NCBI GenBank assembly: GCA_004017535.1
Contig: SAJS01000001.1
Location: 1,034,165 to 1,098,164 of the forward strand
DNA length: 64,000 nt
Source of the DNA: Mesorhizobium sp.
GTDB taxonomy: Bacteria > Pseudomonadota > Alphaproteobacteria > Rhizobiales > Rhizobiaceae
Direction: 5' to 3'
This document shows, piece after piece, positions 27,929-36,900 of this stretch. A program made the position numbers and the translations under genes. Position 1 is the first letter of the stretch. Each line of letters starts with the position of its first letter. Under the pieces are notes generated by a model that was given only the letters and a program-made list of their open reading frames with translations, did no database searches and was not told the DNA's origin.

Positions 27929-28726
27929 ATGGGTATCTTGAATTTCAAGGCTCTTTTGATCACGGCTCTGATCTTTATGCCGATCGAGTGTCTTTTTGCT
28001 TTGCGGCCAAACCAGAAAGTCCTTCGAAAGGCCTTCCTCAACGATCTGGTCTACGCGGTATTCAACGGTGCCCCGATAACCCTCGGTCTGGTCGCTATCG
28101 TCGCGCTGGCAACCGCGTCAATGGGTCGGCTCGTGCCTGAATTTGTCGGAATAACCGTGTCGTCGCAACCGATTTGGCTGCAGGTCACGGAGATCATCCT
28201 GGTTGCAGACTTAGGGTTTTACTTCACCCACCGGGCTTTTCACGCCATCCCGTTCCTATGGCACTTCCACGCAATCCATCACAGTATTGAGGAGCTTGAC
28301 TGGCTTGCGGGTCATCGTGTTCATCCTGTTGACCAGATCCTGACAAAAGGCGCTTCCTTCATCCCACTCTACTTGCTGGGCTATAGCAGTGAAGCCATCG
28401 GCCTGTTCGCACTCATCTTCCATGCCCACTCCTTGTTGCTGCATGCGAATGTGAGACTAAACATCGGCCCGCTTCGGTGGCTGATCGCCTCACCACAGTT
28501 TCATCATTGGCATCATGCAAATGAGCGGGCAGCTTACGACAAGAATTTTGCGGGCCAGCTCTCATTCATCGACGTCATCTTTGGAACCATGCACCTCCCA
28601 GGCAACGCCGTGCCTGAGCGCTATGGGATCGACGACCCCATTCCGTCAAACTACATCGAACAACTCGCCTATCCATTTGTCCCGAAGGGAAAGACTGATG
28701 AAGCTTCCACCACCAGCGATGCGTGA
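27929..28726 (+). CDS. Fatty acid hydroxylase / sterol desaturase family membrane protein
   Basis: 265 residues from ATG 27929 with a GGGGG ribosome site; a TTG at 27878 is in frame but lacks one. Four or five membrane helices surround three histidine boxes that bind a di-iron centre: HRAFH at 101-105, HAIHH at 114-118 and HHWHH at 192-196. Family members hydroxylate or desaturate sterols, fatty acids or carotenoids using O2. The actual substrate is unknown. It begins a four-gene set of lipid-type enzymes and overlaps the next gene by 29 nt. Confidence 0.85.
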   Translation: MGILNFKALLITALIFMPIECLFALRPNQKVLRKAFLNDLVYAVFNGAPITLGLVAIVALATASMGRLVPEFVGITVSSQPIWLQVTEIILVADLGFYFTHRAFHAIPFLWHFHAIHHSIEELDWLAGHRVHPVDQILTKGASFIPLYLLGYSSEAIGLFALIFHAHSLLLHANVRLNIGPLRWLIASPQFHHWHHANERAAYDKNFAGQLSFIDVIFGTMHLPGNAVPERYGIDDPIPSNYIEQLAYPFVPKGKTDEASTTSDA

Positions 28727-29387
28727 CTTCATCGGCCGCGCGACTATGACGCTTTACTTCACGGTCTGCGCAGCCTTGAAAGCGGCAACAACAGTTGCGG
28801 ACATCAGCAAAGCGGAATGGACGACGTCATGGTTCATCGACATCGGAGCGAGCATTGCTTCGCTTGGCTTCATGGCGCTCGTGGTGGCGACAACCGTGAC
28901 ACGACTGCCCCCTGTGGAGACAGCGCGAGGCCTCGAACCTCGCATCTCGGCGCTGATAGGATGCTTTGCGGCCGTGGCCTTGACCGCCGTTCCCCACGTG
29001 AACGTGGTCCCGCAGCTAGAGTTGATGGCGAATATCACGACGGTTTTTGGCTTCGCCCTGTGTATTTGGTGCCTCTGGTGGCTCGGTCGATCGTTCAGCA
29101 TCCTTGCCCAGGCTAGGCGGCTTGTTACGGCAGGGCCGTACCAGATCGTGCGCCACCCCCTTTATGCTTGCGAAGCGATTGTCCTGCTAGGCATCATTCT
29201 TCGCAATCCGAGATGGCCGACGGTGGCAGTGGGTCTGATCGTTCTTGCGTTCCAATATCGACGGGTAGTCAATGAGGAAAGGGTCTTGCGGACGGCTTTT
29301 CCGGAGTATCAGGAATACGCGCGGCGCGTCCCAATGCTCATGCCACGTCCTTCGAGCATTGGGTTGCCAGCATCAGACCCGCGTTAG
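28698..29387 (+). CDS. ICMT/PEMT-type integral membrane methyltransferase
   Basis: 229 residues from ATG 28698, which has GAAGGGA upstream. It has five or so membrane helices and the C-terminal S-adenosylmethionine site of the isoprenylcysteine methyltransferase superfamily: TAGPYQIVRHPLYACEAI, then VNEERVLRTAFPEYQEYARR. Family members methylate small lipids or prenyl-cysteine; bacterial ones often act on lipids. The substrate is unknown. Overlap with the hydroxylase gene implies coupled translation. Confidence 0.85.
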   Translation: MKLPPPAMRDFIGRATMTLYFTVCAALKAATTVADISKAEWTTSWFIDIGASIASLGFMALVVATTVTRLPPVETARGLEPRISALIGCFAAVALTAVPHVNVVPQLELMANITTVFGFALCIWCLWWLGRSFSILAQARRLVTAGPYQIVRHPLYACEAIVLLGIILRNPRWPTVAVGLIVLAFQYRRVVNEERVLRTAFPEYQEYARRVPMLMPRPSSIGLPASDPR

Positions 29388-29396
29388 GATAGACCA

Positions 29397-30413
29397 ATGC
29401 GGACAAGAAACTATCTTTGCGCGACATTGTGCACGTCGGCCCTTCTCGGACTGATTGATCTGATTTGGCTTTCGCGCTCCCAAGTCCGGTTTTCGCCGAC
29501 CAACTGGCGGGACATCGTAGGGGTCGGCCTATGTATTTGCATCGCCGGATTAATTTCCTGGCTGGTTTCGTGGCGCGTTCGGGGCGACCAGTCCCAAATG
29601 GGCCTGGTCGTTCGCAAGGCTTCTGACTCCTTGGGGAGCTTGGCGCTTGCCGGAGCCGCCTTCGTTCCGCTGCTCATCGGGTCGACTATTCTAATGCATG
29701 TGGCAAGTGCCACCGCCCGCCCGCTTGAAGACGCGGAGCTTGCCTACATCGACAGCCGGCTTGGATTTGACTGGCTTTGGTTCCTTGCTGTTACCAACCA
29801 CAAACTCATAGCCCCGGCGCTAAGCATTGCTTACCATTTTCTGGGACCACAAGTTCCGTTTGTGTTCTTGCTGAACATCGTCAAAAGCAGAAACGATAGG
29901 TTGCTGGAGTTCATAACGCTGTTGGCCATGTCATCCATTTTGGCGGGCGGGATAATGGCTTTTGTTCCGGCAGAGGGCGCCTATGCCTACTTCAAGCCAA
30001 GTGCAGATCAGTTCAGCCACTTCACCGGTCATGCGGGCATGTGGCATTACAAGACTCTCATGGCTCTCAGATCGGGTGAACCGTTCGATCTGATCATGAC
30101 CAACAGCAGCGGCCTGGTCACCTTCCCGTCCTATCACACGGCGCTTGGCATTATAATCGTCTATGCGCTTCGCGACTATCGCCGACTGTTTTGGTCCTTG
30201 GCTTGCCTGAACGGGGTAATGATTATCGCCACACTTCCCGAGGGGGGGCATCACCTCATCGATGTGCTTGCCGGCTCGATGGTTGGACTGGTCTCCATCG
30301 TTGCCACGAGGATCATTGGCGCCTACGAGGGCAGACAGGCCGGTAATCCCGACAATATCGGCAACCGACCCATCACTTTGCATTGCGGCGCGAGCCCGAT
30401 CAAGGGCCAATGA
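29397..30413 (+). CDS. PAP2-family membrane phosphatase / lipid transferase
   Basis: 338 residues with about six membrane helices. The PAP2 catalytic core is seen at the C-terminal half: the middle motif SGLVTFPSYHTALGIII with its His, and EGGHHLIDVLAG with the second His. The first motif is not the classic KxxxxxxRP, which matches the AUR1/inositolphosphotransferase-like PAP2 subgroup rather than PgpB. It may cleave or exchange lipid phosphates. It is 9 nt after the methyltransferase gene, and 10 nt separate it from the acyltransferase gene. Confidence 0.8.
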   Translation: MRTRNYLCATLCTSALLGLIDLIWLSRSQVRFSPTNWRDIVGVGLCICIAGLISWLVSWRVRGDQSQMGLVVRKASDSLGSLALAGAAFVPLLIGSTILMHVASATARPLEDAELAYIDSRLGFDWLWFLAVTNHKLIAPALSIAYHFLGPQVPFVFLLNIVKSRNDRLLEFITLLAMSSILAGGIMAFVPAEGAYAYFKPSADQFSHFTGHAGMWHYKTLMALRSGEPFDLIMTNSSGLVTFPSYHTALGIIIVYALRDYRRLFWSLACLNGVMIIATLPEGGHHLIDVLAGSMVGLVSIVATRIIGAYEGRQAGNPDNIGNRPITLHCGASPIKGQ

Positions 30414-30423
30414 TTCAAGCGAT

Positions 30424-31461
30424 GTGAGTTTCGATGTGATCTGGTCTTTGCAAATACTTCGCTTCGTCGCTGCTCTCATGGTTGTATATGTCCATGCGGC
30501 TCAGACCGCCGTTGAAGCAACCGGCTCCAATGGCCTGCTGCCGCATGATTTTCAGGTGGTCGGTCGCGCAGGCGTGGATATCTTCTTCGTGATATCGGGA
30601 GTGATTATTGCCAGGACTGCGCCTGGTCTGACCTGGAAATCCTTCGCCTGGCGAAGGTTTCGGCGCATTGTTCCCCCGTACCTGCTGGTCAGCATCCCTT
30701 ACGCGATCGTTTCCTACGAGGCCGGTTTCGGTTGGCGCGACGCCATGGCGACGCTGTTGCTTTGGCCGGCCACCGATCAAATGACGCCACCGGCGCTGCC
30801 CGCAGCCTGGACGCTATGCTTCGAGATGCTGTTCTACGCCGCGGCGACGATCGTTCTCGCCGATCGAAGGCTGATTCTGGTGGTGCTTGGCACCTTCGGC
30901 CTTGCGATTATCTTCCGATCGTCGGGCCCGGTGTTCCAATTTCTCGGCAACCCGCTCATCATCGAGTTCGGTTTTGGTGTCGCTCTTGCTTATGCGCCAA
31001 GATGGAAATCAGCGGTGTGGTGCCTGCCGGTTGGCGCAGTGGCCATGATAGCTGCCGGATTCATCGGAATAGCGCCGCAGGGCGGCACGATGGAATTCCT
31101 TACAGGCGATAACGGCTTCCAGCGTGTGCTGGTCTACGGTTTTCCGGCGCTGATCATTGTGTTCGGCACGATGCAGATCGATGCGAAGCCGGGCGCATGG
31201 ACGGTTCTGGGCGACGCCTCCTATATGCTCTATCTGATCCACACTCTGCCGATAACGCTGCTTCTAGTGCTGTGGACCGCCTTCCCGATTCCCCCCGACC
31301 TCATCATTGTGATTGGCGTGGGCACATCAGTCCTTTTCGGGTGGCGCATGTACATTCGTTTTGAGCTGCCGCTGCGCAAATTCCTCAGTCAGGCTGTCCC
31401 CGTTGGCATGGTCGTGGGTGAGAAATTGTCCCGGCCCACAGGCGTGATCGACAAACGGTAA
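30424..31461 (+). CDS. Acyltransferase 3 family (OafA/ExoZ-like) membrane protein
   Basis: 345 residues from GTG 30424. Longer in-frame starts overlap the PAP2 gene and encode a low-complexity N-terminus. The family start SLQILRFVAALMVVYVHAAQ gives the conserved Arg and His. The second motif AGVDIFFVISGVII follows, with about ten membrane helices. Family members O-acetylate or O-succinylate sugars and lipids; ExoZ of rhizobia is a close type. It ends the lipid-enzyme set. Confidence 0.87.
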   Translation: MSFDVIWSLQILRFVAALMVVYVHAAQTAVEATGSNGLLPHDFQVVGRAGVDIFFVISGVIIARTAPGLTWKSFAWRRFRRIVPPYLLVSIPYAIVSYEAGFGWRDAMATLLLWPATDQMTPPALPAAWTLCFEMLFYAAATIVLADRRLILVVLGTFGLAIIFRSSGPVFQFLGNPLIIEFGFGVALAYAPRWKSAVWCLPVGAVAMIAAGFIGIAPQGGTMEFLTGDNGFQRVLVYGFPALIIVFGTMQIDAKPGAWTVLGDASYMLYLIHTLPITLLLVLWTAFPIPPDLIIVIGVGTSVLFGWRMYIRFELPLRKFLSQAVPVGMVVGEKLSRPTGVIDKR

Positions 31462-31554
31462 GTCCATTTAAGGCCTCGGGTCTGCTTCTCCACCCGCTTC
31501 AGTTTGCCGATCTAAAGGCGGCATCGATATCTTGCCCACGCGGTGCGGAATCTA

Positions 31555-31875
31555 ATTTTTTGTCCCGGCATTTGATGGAGCGGATTTAGCGTGAAGCGTT
31601 GGGTAGCCCACCTCTTGCTGATGAACTCGTAGCGTGTAAGGTCGTTGAGGGTCTCGAGCCTTCGGGCGAAGTTGTATGCCGCAACCAGTCGGAGAGATGA
31701 CTGCCAAGCTGGTCGTGGCTTCGTAATAAAATCGCTTGACGGTGGCTTTCGTTGATGGTGCGGTTCACCCATTCGACCTGACCGTTGGTTCACGGATCCT
31801 GACTTGGTGGTCCAGTGTTCGATATCGTTTAAGGCGCAGGCATATTCGAAGGCATGCGCCCAGAAGCGCTCTCCA
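31555..31875 (-). pseudogene. IS481-type transposase fragment, frameshifted
   Basis: Pieces of the C-terminal half of an IS481 transposase can be read on the minus strand in more than one frame: NDIEHWTTK, then NGQVEWVNRTINE in another frame, then YNFARRLETL and RFTLNPLHQMPG. The order matches the usual end of the family (HRTTKPRHPWTNGQVERMNR and later NPIHQMPG), but several indels break it. No N-terminal half or inverted repeats were found. It is a different subfamily member from the intact element at 1829-3099. Confidence 0.75.
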
Positions 31876-31927
31876 TTTGCGATAGCCTCCTTGACGAGAG
31901 GAATAGGCGATCCTCCTGGTTTAGTAG

Positions 31928-32110
31928 CTACGTCAATCGCCAGTTCCATCGCTCCGCCGGCTTCTTCGGGATGAGAGCCGGCGGTTCCCCGGACAAGGCT
32001 GGCCTTGGCGCCTCGAACATCAGGCGTTCGATGAGTGCGAAGGCGCCAGCGCCCGCCGCGCCGACAATCGCCAGAATGAGCAGCTTCTTGAGAGAATCCA
32101 TCAAACCCAC
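31928..32110 (-). CDS. Small single-pass membrane protein, possibly truncated
   Basis: 60 residues. It starts MGLMDSLKKLLILAIVGAAG, a membrane helix at about 8-28, followed by FEAPRPALSGEPPALIPKKP and a short end. The decayed transposase lies only about 50 bp downstream, so the original C-terminus may have been lost to insertion. It is 9 nt from the lipoprotein gene and so is probably in its transcript. Function unknown. Confidence 0.5.
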   Translation of the reverse strand: MGLMDSLKKLLILAIVGAAGAGAFALIERLMFEAPRPALSGEPPALIPKKPAERWNWRLT

Positions 32111-32119
32111 CCCAGCGGT

Positions 32120-33487
32120 TCAAAACCCCGACGTCGACTTCTCCACCAGCTTCAGCTGCCCCTTAGCCACCTTGAAGAACGGCATTGACCTTTGGCTCGA
32201 GCCGTCGCTGCGGAAGCGGAACAGGCCGGTCGAGCCGCGGAAGCCGGTTGTGTTCTCCAGCACCTGCTTGTTGAAGCCGTCGGGGCCGGCGGAGCTCGCT
32301 ATGCCCGCGCTCAGCGCCACCATGTCATAGGCATAGGCCACGTTGACGTCCGGCTGGTAGTTGTAGGTCGCCTTGAAGCGGTCGGCGATCGGGCCGGTCT
32401 CGCTCTGGTCGAGCGTCGCGATATAGGCGCCCTCATAGAGCGGATCCACTGGCCGCTCGAGCCAGCGGTCGGTGCCGATCAGCGTCACCGTCTTGCCCGG
32501 AATGCCCTTCGCCTTCAGCGCCGCAAGCACCGCGGCCGGGCTGCCGTCGCCGCAGGCGACGACCACAGCATCCGGCGCCTCGACCAGCGAGCCCATGTCG
32601 GACACCACCTTCGCGCCGCCGTCGGTCGGTGAATAGGGCAGCGTCACCGCAAGCGTGGCGCCATAGATGCTGAGCGCGTTGGCGACCCGGGATTCGACGG
32701 CGCTTGAATCCGCGCCCGCGGCCACCATCAGCACGAATTTCCTTGCGCCCTTGCCGGCGATTGCCGCCGCGCCGGCCGCGGCGCTATCCGCTTCGCTGAG
32801 CCGCACGGAATAGACGCCGGGGCCGCCGGCGAAATTGTCGGCCAGCGCCAGCACCGGCGGCCGCTTGGAGCCGGAGAGCTTGGCAAGGTGCTGCGCGGCC
32901 GCAAGCTCGGACGGGCCGACGACCACCTTGGCCGTGCCCGAGGTGATCGCCTTCACCGCGAGGTCCTTGGCGTAGCCGCTGTCGCCGCGCGTATCCTGGA
33001 TCGTCAGCGTCAGCAGCTTGTCGCCGAGATCGGCCATTGCGAGCCGCGCGCCGTCATACATCTTTCGGCCGTTCTCGCCCGTGCTTCCGGGCGCCGAAAG
33101 CGGCAGCAGCATGGTCACCTTGGTCGGGCCCGTGCCGAGCGTCAGGTTGGCCTTCGCTGCCAGGGCCGAGGTCGGGCCGCTGGACGTCGCGCTGGTCGCG
33201 GTTCCGGCGCCCTGTGCCGCGGGGACCGGGTTGCCAGGGGTCGCGCTGCTTGCCTGCTGCGCCGCGGCAGCGGCCGCCTGGCCGGCCGGCGCGATCGCCG
33301 ACGGATCGAGCACGTCCGACGCGCCGCTCTTGGACTGGCAGCCAGACGTGGCCGCGGCAACCACAATGGCGAGCGCCAAGGCTCGCCAACGCTCGCGTCG
33401 CAGATCAGTTGGCGGCGTCCTGCCGGCATGCGCGGCGGCCGGCCGCGTGGTCGCGTGGGCGTCCGCCCGGGCTTGCATCGTCATCAT
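32120..33487 (-). CDS. Periplasmic-binding-fold lipoprotein (penicillin-binding protein activator-like)
   Basis: 455 residues. A long N-terminal region ends with the lipobox TSGC around residue 49, so export is as a lipoprotein after a long signal region. An Ala/Pro/Ser/Thr-rich linker of about 65 residues follows, then a type 1 periplasmic-binding domain (VTMLLPLSAPGSTGENGRKM, YDGARLAMADLG). The fold is shared by LpoA-type activators of penicillin-binding proteins and by branched-chain amino acid receptors. No permease genes lie nearby, which favours the cell-wall role. Confidence 0.78.
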   Translation of the reverse strand: MMTMQARADAHATTRPAAAHAGRTPPTDLRRERWRALALAIVVAAATSGCQSKSGASDVLDPSAIAPAGQAAAAAAQQASSATPGNPVPAAQGAGTATSATSSGPTSALAAKANLTLGTGPTKVTMLLPLSAPGSTGENGRKMYDGARLAMADLGDKLLTLTIQDTRGDSGYAKDLAVKAITSGTAKVVVGPSELAAAQHLAKLSGSKRPPVLALADNFAGGPGVYSVRLSEADSAAAGAAAIAGKGARKFVLMVAAGADSSAVESRVANALSIYGATLAVTLPYSPTDGGAKVVSDMGSLVEAPDAVVVACGDGSPAAVLAALKAKGIPGKTVTLIGTDRWLERPVDPLYEGAYIATLDQSETGPIADRFKATYNYQPDVNVAYAYDMVALSAGIASSAGPDGFNKQVLENTTGFRGSTGLFRFRSDGSSQRSMPFFKVAKGQLKLVEKSTSGF

Positions 33488-33520
33488 TGCAGACGGTCGG
33501 CGCGGCGCACGCCCGTCAGC

Positions 33521-33889
33521 TCAATGCATGTACTCGACCATGCGGTCGTGGAAGCACTCGCATTTGTTGAGCGTGTCTTCGTCCTTGTAGTTCGTCTTGA
33601 GGTAGCCATAGGCCATGCCGCAGGCGACCTTGGCTTCCGACGCCCAGACGAAGGCGGGACGCGACGAGTTGATCCATTCCGGGCTGTTGGCGACGGCGAC
33701 CGACTCGTCCATCAGCTTCACGACATGGTCCTTGAGCTCGACCATGTTGTCGGTCAGCACCAGGTCCGAGGTGCCGACGGTGCGGCAATAATTCACCGCC
33801 GGCTCGCCGATGATATCGGCGGCGAAGCCCGTCGACCCGGCCAAAAACAGCGCCGCGGCCGAAGCCAGCAATCTTGCGAAATGTCTCAT
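33521..33889 (-). CDS. Small secreted protein of unknown function
   Basis: 122 residues with a signal peptide (LLASAAALFLAGSTGFAAD, cleaved near residue 24). The mature part has four Cys residues (NYCRTVG, ACGMAYG, NKCECFH), probably forming disulfides. The mid part is helical (VELKDHVVKLMDESVAVA), with an end like NKCECFHDRMVEYMH. I recognise no domain. It lies between the lipoprotein gene and the adhesin gene on the same strand. Confidence 0.7.
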   Translation of the reverse strand: MRHFARLLASAAALFLAGSTGFAADIIGEPAVNYCRTVGTSDLVLTDNMVELKDHVVKLMDESVAVANSPEWINSSRPAFVWASEAKVACGMAYGYLKTNYKDEDTLNKCECFHDRMVEYMH

Positions 33890-33982
33890 GTAAGCCCCTC
33901 TTCGAATTGCGGATTCATGCGTTGCTAATGTGTAGCATGGGAGTGTGGTTGTGCATAAGTGCTAAGCCGCCACACATAAGTG

Positions 33983-36900
33983 CTAAATCGTTGCCGTGTG
34001 CTGCACGTGGTTCGAGTCGTCGTAGAGGATGTTGATCGTGCCCGCGGCAGGTGCGTTCGTCAGTTGCGCCACATCCACGAAATTGGCGCCACCGGTCGTG
34101 CCGTTGGTGTCGACGCTCAGCGTTTTCGTGCCGGCGTCATAGTGCACATAGTCGGCGATATTGCCTCCGGCCGCCGTCTCGAACAGTGACGAGAGGTCGA
34201 TCTTGTCGCCTTCGGCGCCGTTGTAGTCGGTGATGAGGTCCTTGATGTCGAGGTGGTCGAGCCTGAATGTGTCGGCGCCCGCGCCACCCGTCAGCGTGTC
34301 TTGGCCCGAACCGCCGACGAGAAGGTCGTTGCCGGACCCGCCATTCAGCGTATCGTTGCCGGCACCGCCGACGAGGGTGTCGTTGCCACCTGCTCCGCTC
34401 AGATTGTCGGCTCCGGCGCCGCCATACAGCATGTTGCCGACATCGTTGCCGGTTATGGTGTCATCGAAAGCGGACCCGATGATGTCGGGTGCCGCCGCCG
34501 TCGACGCGTAGGTGTGCGTGGCGCCGACGTCCGCCGAGTGATCCGCAATCGTGTTCCCGCTCAAGGTCACGCCGATCAGACTTGTCGCCAGGTCACCGTC
34601 CGCGTCCACGATCTGGATCGGCAGGTTGAAGTTGACCGGGTTGGTGCTCTGAACGGCAGCGCCAAATCCGGTGATGGCGAAGTCGTCGCCGCTTTTGTTC
34701 AGCAGTTCCAGGCTGTTGTAACCGTCGGCCGTGAATGTTGCGACGGAAACATTCGTGTCCAGTATGCCTGTTATCTGAGCGGCATAATGAACTGCAGCAG
34801 TGGGATCCACATCGACGAACTGAACCGTGTAGGTTCTGTCCGTCAGCCCGCCAGGATTGCCGACGGTATATGTCGTCGCGGCGGTGCCGATATCGGTGAA
34901 ATTGACGATCTGTGTCTCACCGTCATACATGATTGTGATCGACGTGACCGAATCGAGCGCGCCATCCCCAACCGTGTTGTTGCCGTCGGTGCCTGTCGTG
35001 GCGTTGTCGTCCTTGGCCGTGATTTGCAGCACTGTGTTGGTATTGCCATCGCCAAAGGTGAAGGTGGCGCCGTTGGCAGTATAGTGACTGTCGAACACGT
35101 GATCGCGGTTTGTCGGGTCGCCATAGCCGCCGGCTCCCATCGGGTTGCCGGTCAAATCCTGGACGAAGTCGACCCGGATGCCTTCGAGCGCGCCGATGTT
35201 CTGTCCGCCGGCTCCACCGCCGATACCGAAGGAGTTCGCGTTGCCGTTGATGGTCGTGCCGGTGCCGAAAGGCGTGAAGAGTACATCCTTCGAGTCATCG
35301 TTGACCGGGGTACCAGAGTTTTTCTGGCCGGTCGGCACGAAGCCCGCCCACGCGCCGTTGCCGCCGTCGAAATCGTAGGCCCCGTTGGAGAAGGTCACCT
35401 GCGTCAGGCTGTCGACTATTCCATCCATGTCAACGCTATAGTTGGCGCTCTGGGGGTCGAGCGTGACCGTGAACACCGTCGCGCCGTTGGCATTTCCAAA
35501 CAGCGTATGACCATCGTCGGACACGTCGTAGATGATGTGCGCGCCGCCTGAAGTCAGGCCGCTGTCCGCACCATCGAGAGACGCCGCGAATCGCACCGTA
35601 CCGGCGCCGTCCGCCCCGTAGTTGTTCAACACGGTCTGGTCTGCATCCAACGCGAATTGCGCCGAATGCCCCGCTCCGTTCGCCAGCACTGCGTAATCCG
35701 GCGCAACCGCCGTCGGCACGTCGTCGACGATCTGGACCGAGAGCGTGCCGGGCGCCGAGACATCGCCGTCGGTGTCGGTAACCGTCACTGTCATGTTGTC
35801 GAAGATGGAATCGGTGCCGGCATTCGGGTGGTTCTCGTTATCGAGAAGCGTATAAGTATAGCTCACCTGTCCGTTGACGGCGTTGTAGCCGGTGATGGTG
35901 AGCGTGTTGCCGAGCGGCGTGGTGATGCCGATGGGCGTGGTGCCGCTGTTGAGGAGCGCTGCCGCCGTGATGACCTGACCGTTGACGGTGATCGAGCCAA
36001 TGCCGTCTGGCGAAGAGATGGTGAAGGTGCCGGTGTTGATCTCGGACTGATCGCTGTTGGGGGCAGGGTTCTGCGCCTCGCCCGAGCCTTCCGAGCCGGA
36101 ACTGGCCGGCAGGCCCTTCTCATATACAGTGGTGTCACCGCCACTGCCCTGCGGTGTAAGGTCACCAATGGTGGGCGTGGAATCGCCGATCGAGATGGTC
36201 AGCGTGGTGTGCGACAGGTCGCCGTCGCCGTCCTTGATGGTGTAGGTGAAGACGTCGTCATGGCCGCCCTGCGAGCCCGCGTCGCGGGTGTAGGAATAGG
36301 TGCCGTCGGCATTGAGCGTCAGCTTGCCGTAGAGGCCCTGGATGACCGTGCCGAGCGTTGCGGTGTTGTCCAGCGACGCATTGGTATCGCCAACCGCGAC
36401 ACCCACCACCGTCACGTCGTCCGCGCCCCTGACGTCAGCGCCAGCTGCATTGCCATCGCTGCCTGCGCCGGTGATGACGTTGCCGTCGATTTCGGCGTGT
36501 GAACCCGAAGGTACCACATCCGTGTCGGCCACTGCGGTCGGCGCATCGTCGATGATGTTGATGACCAGCGTTCCGGGAGGCGCGGCGTCGCCATCGGAGT
36601 CCGTCACCCCGACCCCGAAGCTTACACTCGTATTGTCGCCCGAGGTGTTGTCGAGCAGCGTATAGCTGTAGCTGATCGTGCCGGTGCCGGTGGCCGCATT
36701 GAAGGAATAGCTTGCCGTCAGCGAGCCCGTGGCGTCAGTGAACGTCTGCGGTGCGGTCGTCAGCACGTGGCCGCCGAGCGTGACCTGCGACACGCCATCC
36801 GGCGATGTGAAGGCAATGCTGCCGGAGGTGGTCTCGGAATTGGAAGCGGAATCAGAGCCGGTCGGTTCACCGTTACGGGCTGGCAGGCCGGCTTCGTTGA

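Noticed and set aside
30262-30423. Longer start for the acyltransferase
   Set aside because: It overlaps the PAP2 gene by 150 nt and adds no family residues; the GTG at 30424 places the conserved membrane start correctly.
34253-35551. Plus-strand 432-codon frame opposite the adhesin
   Set aside because: It mirrors the RTX and VCBS repeats on the other strand and has no independent motif.
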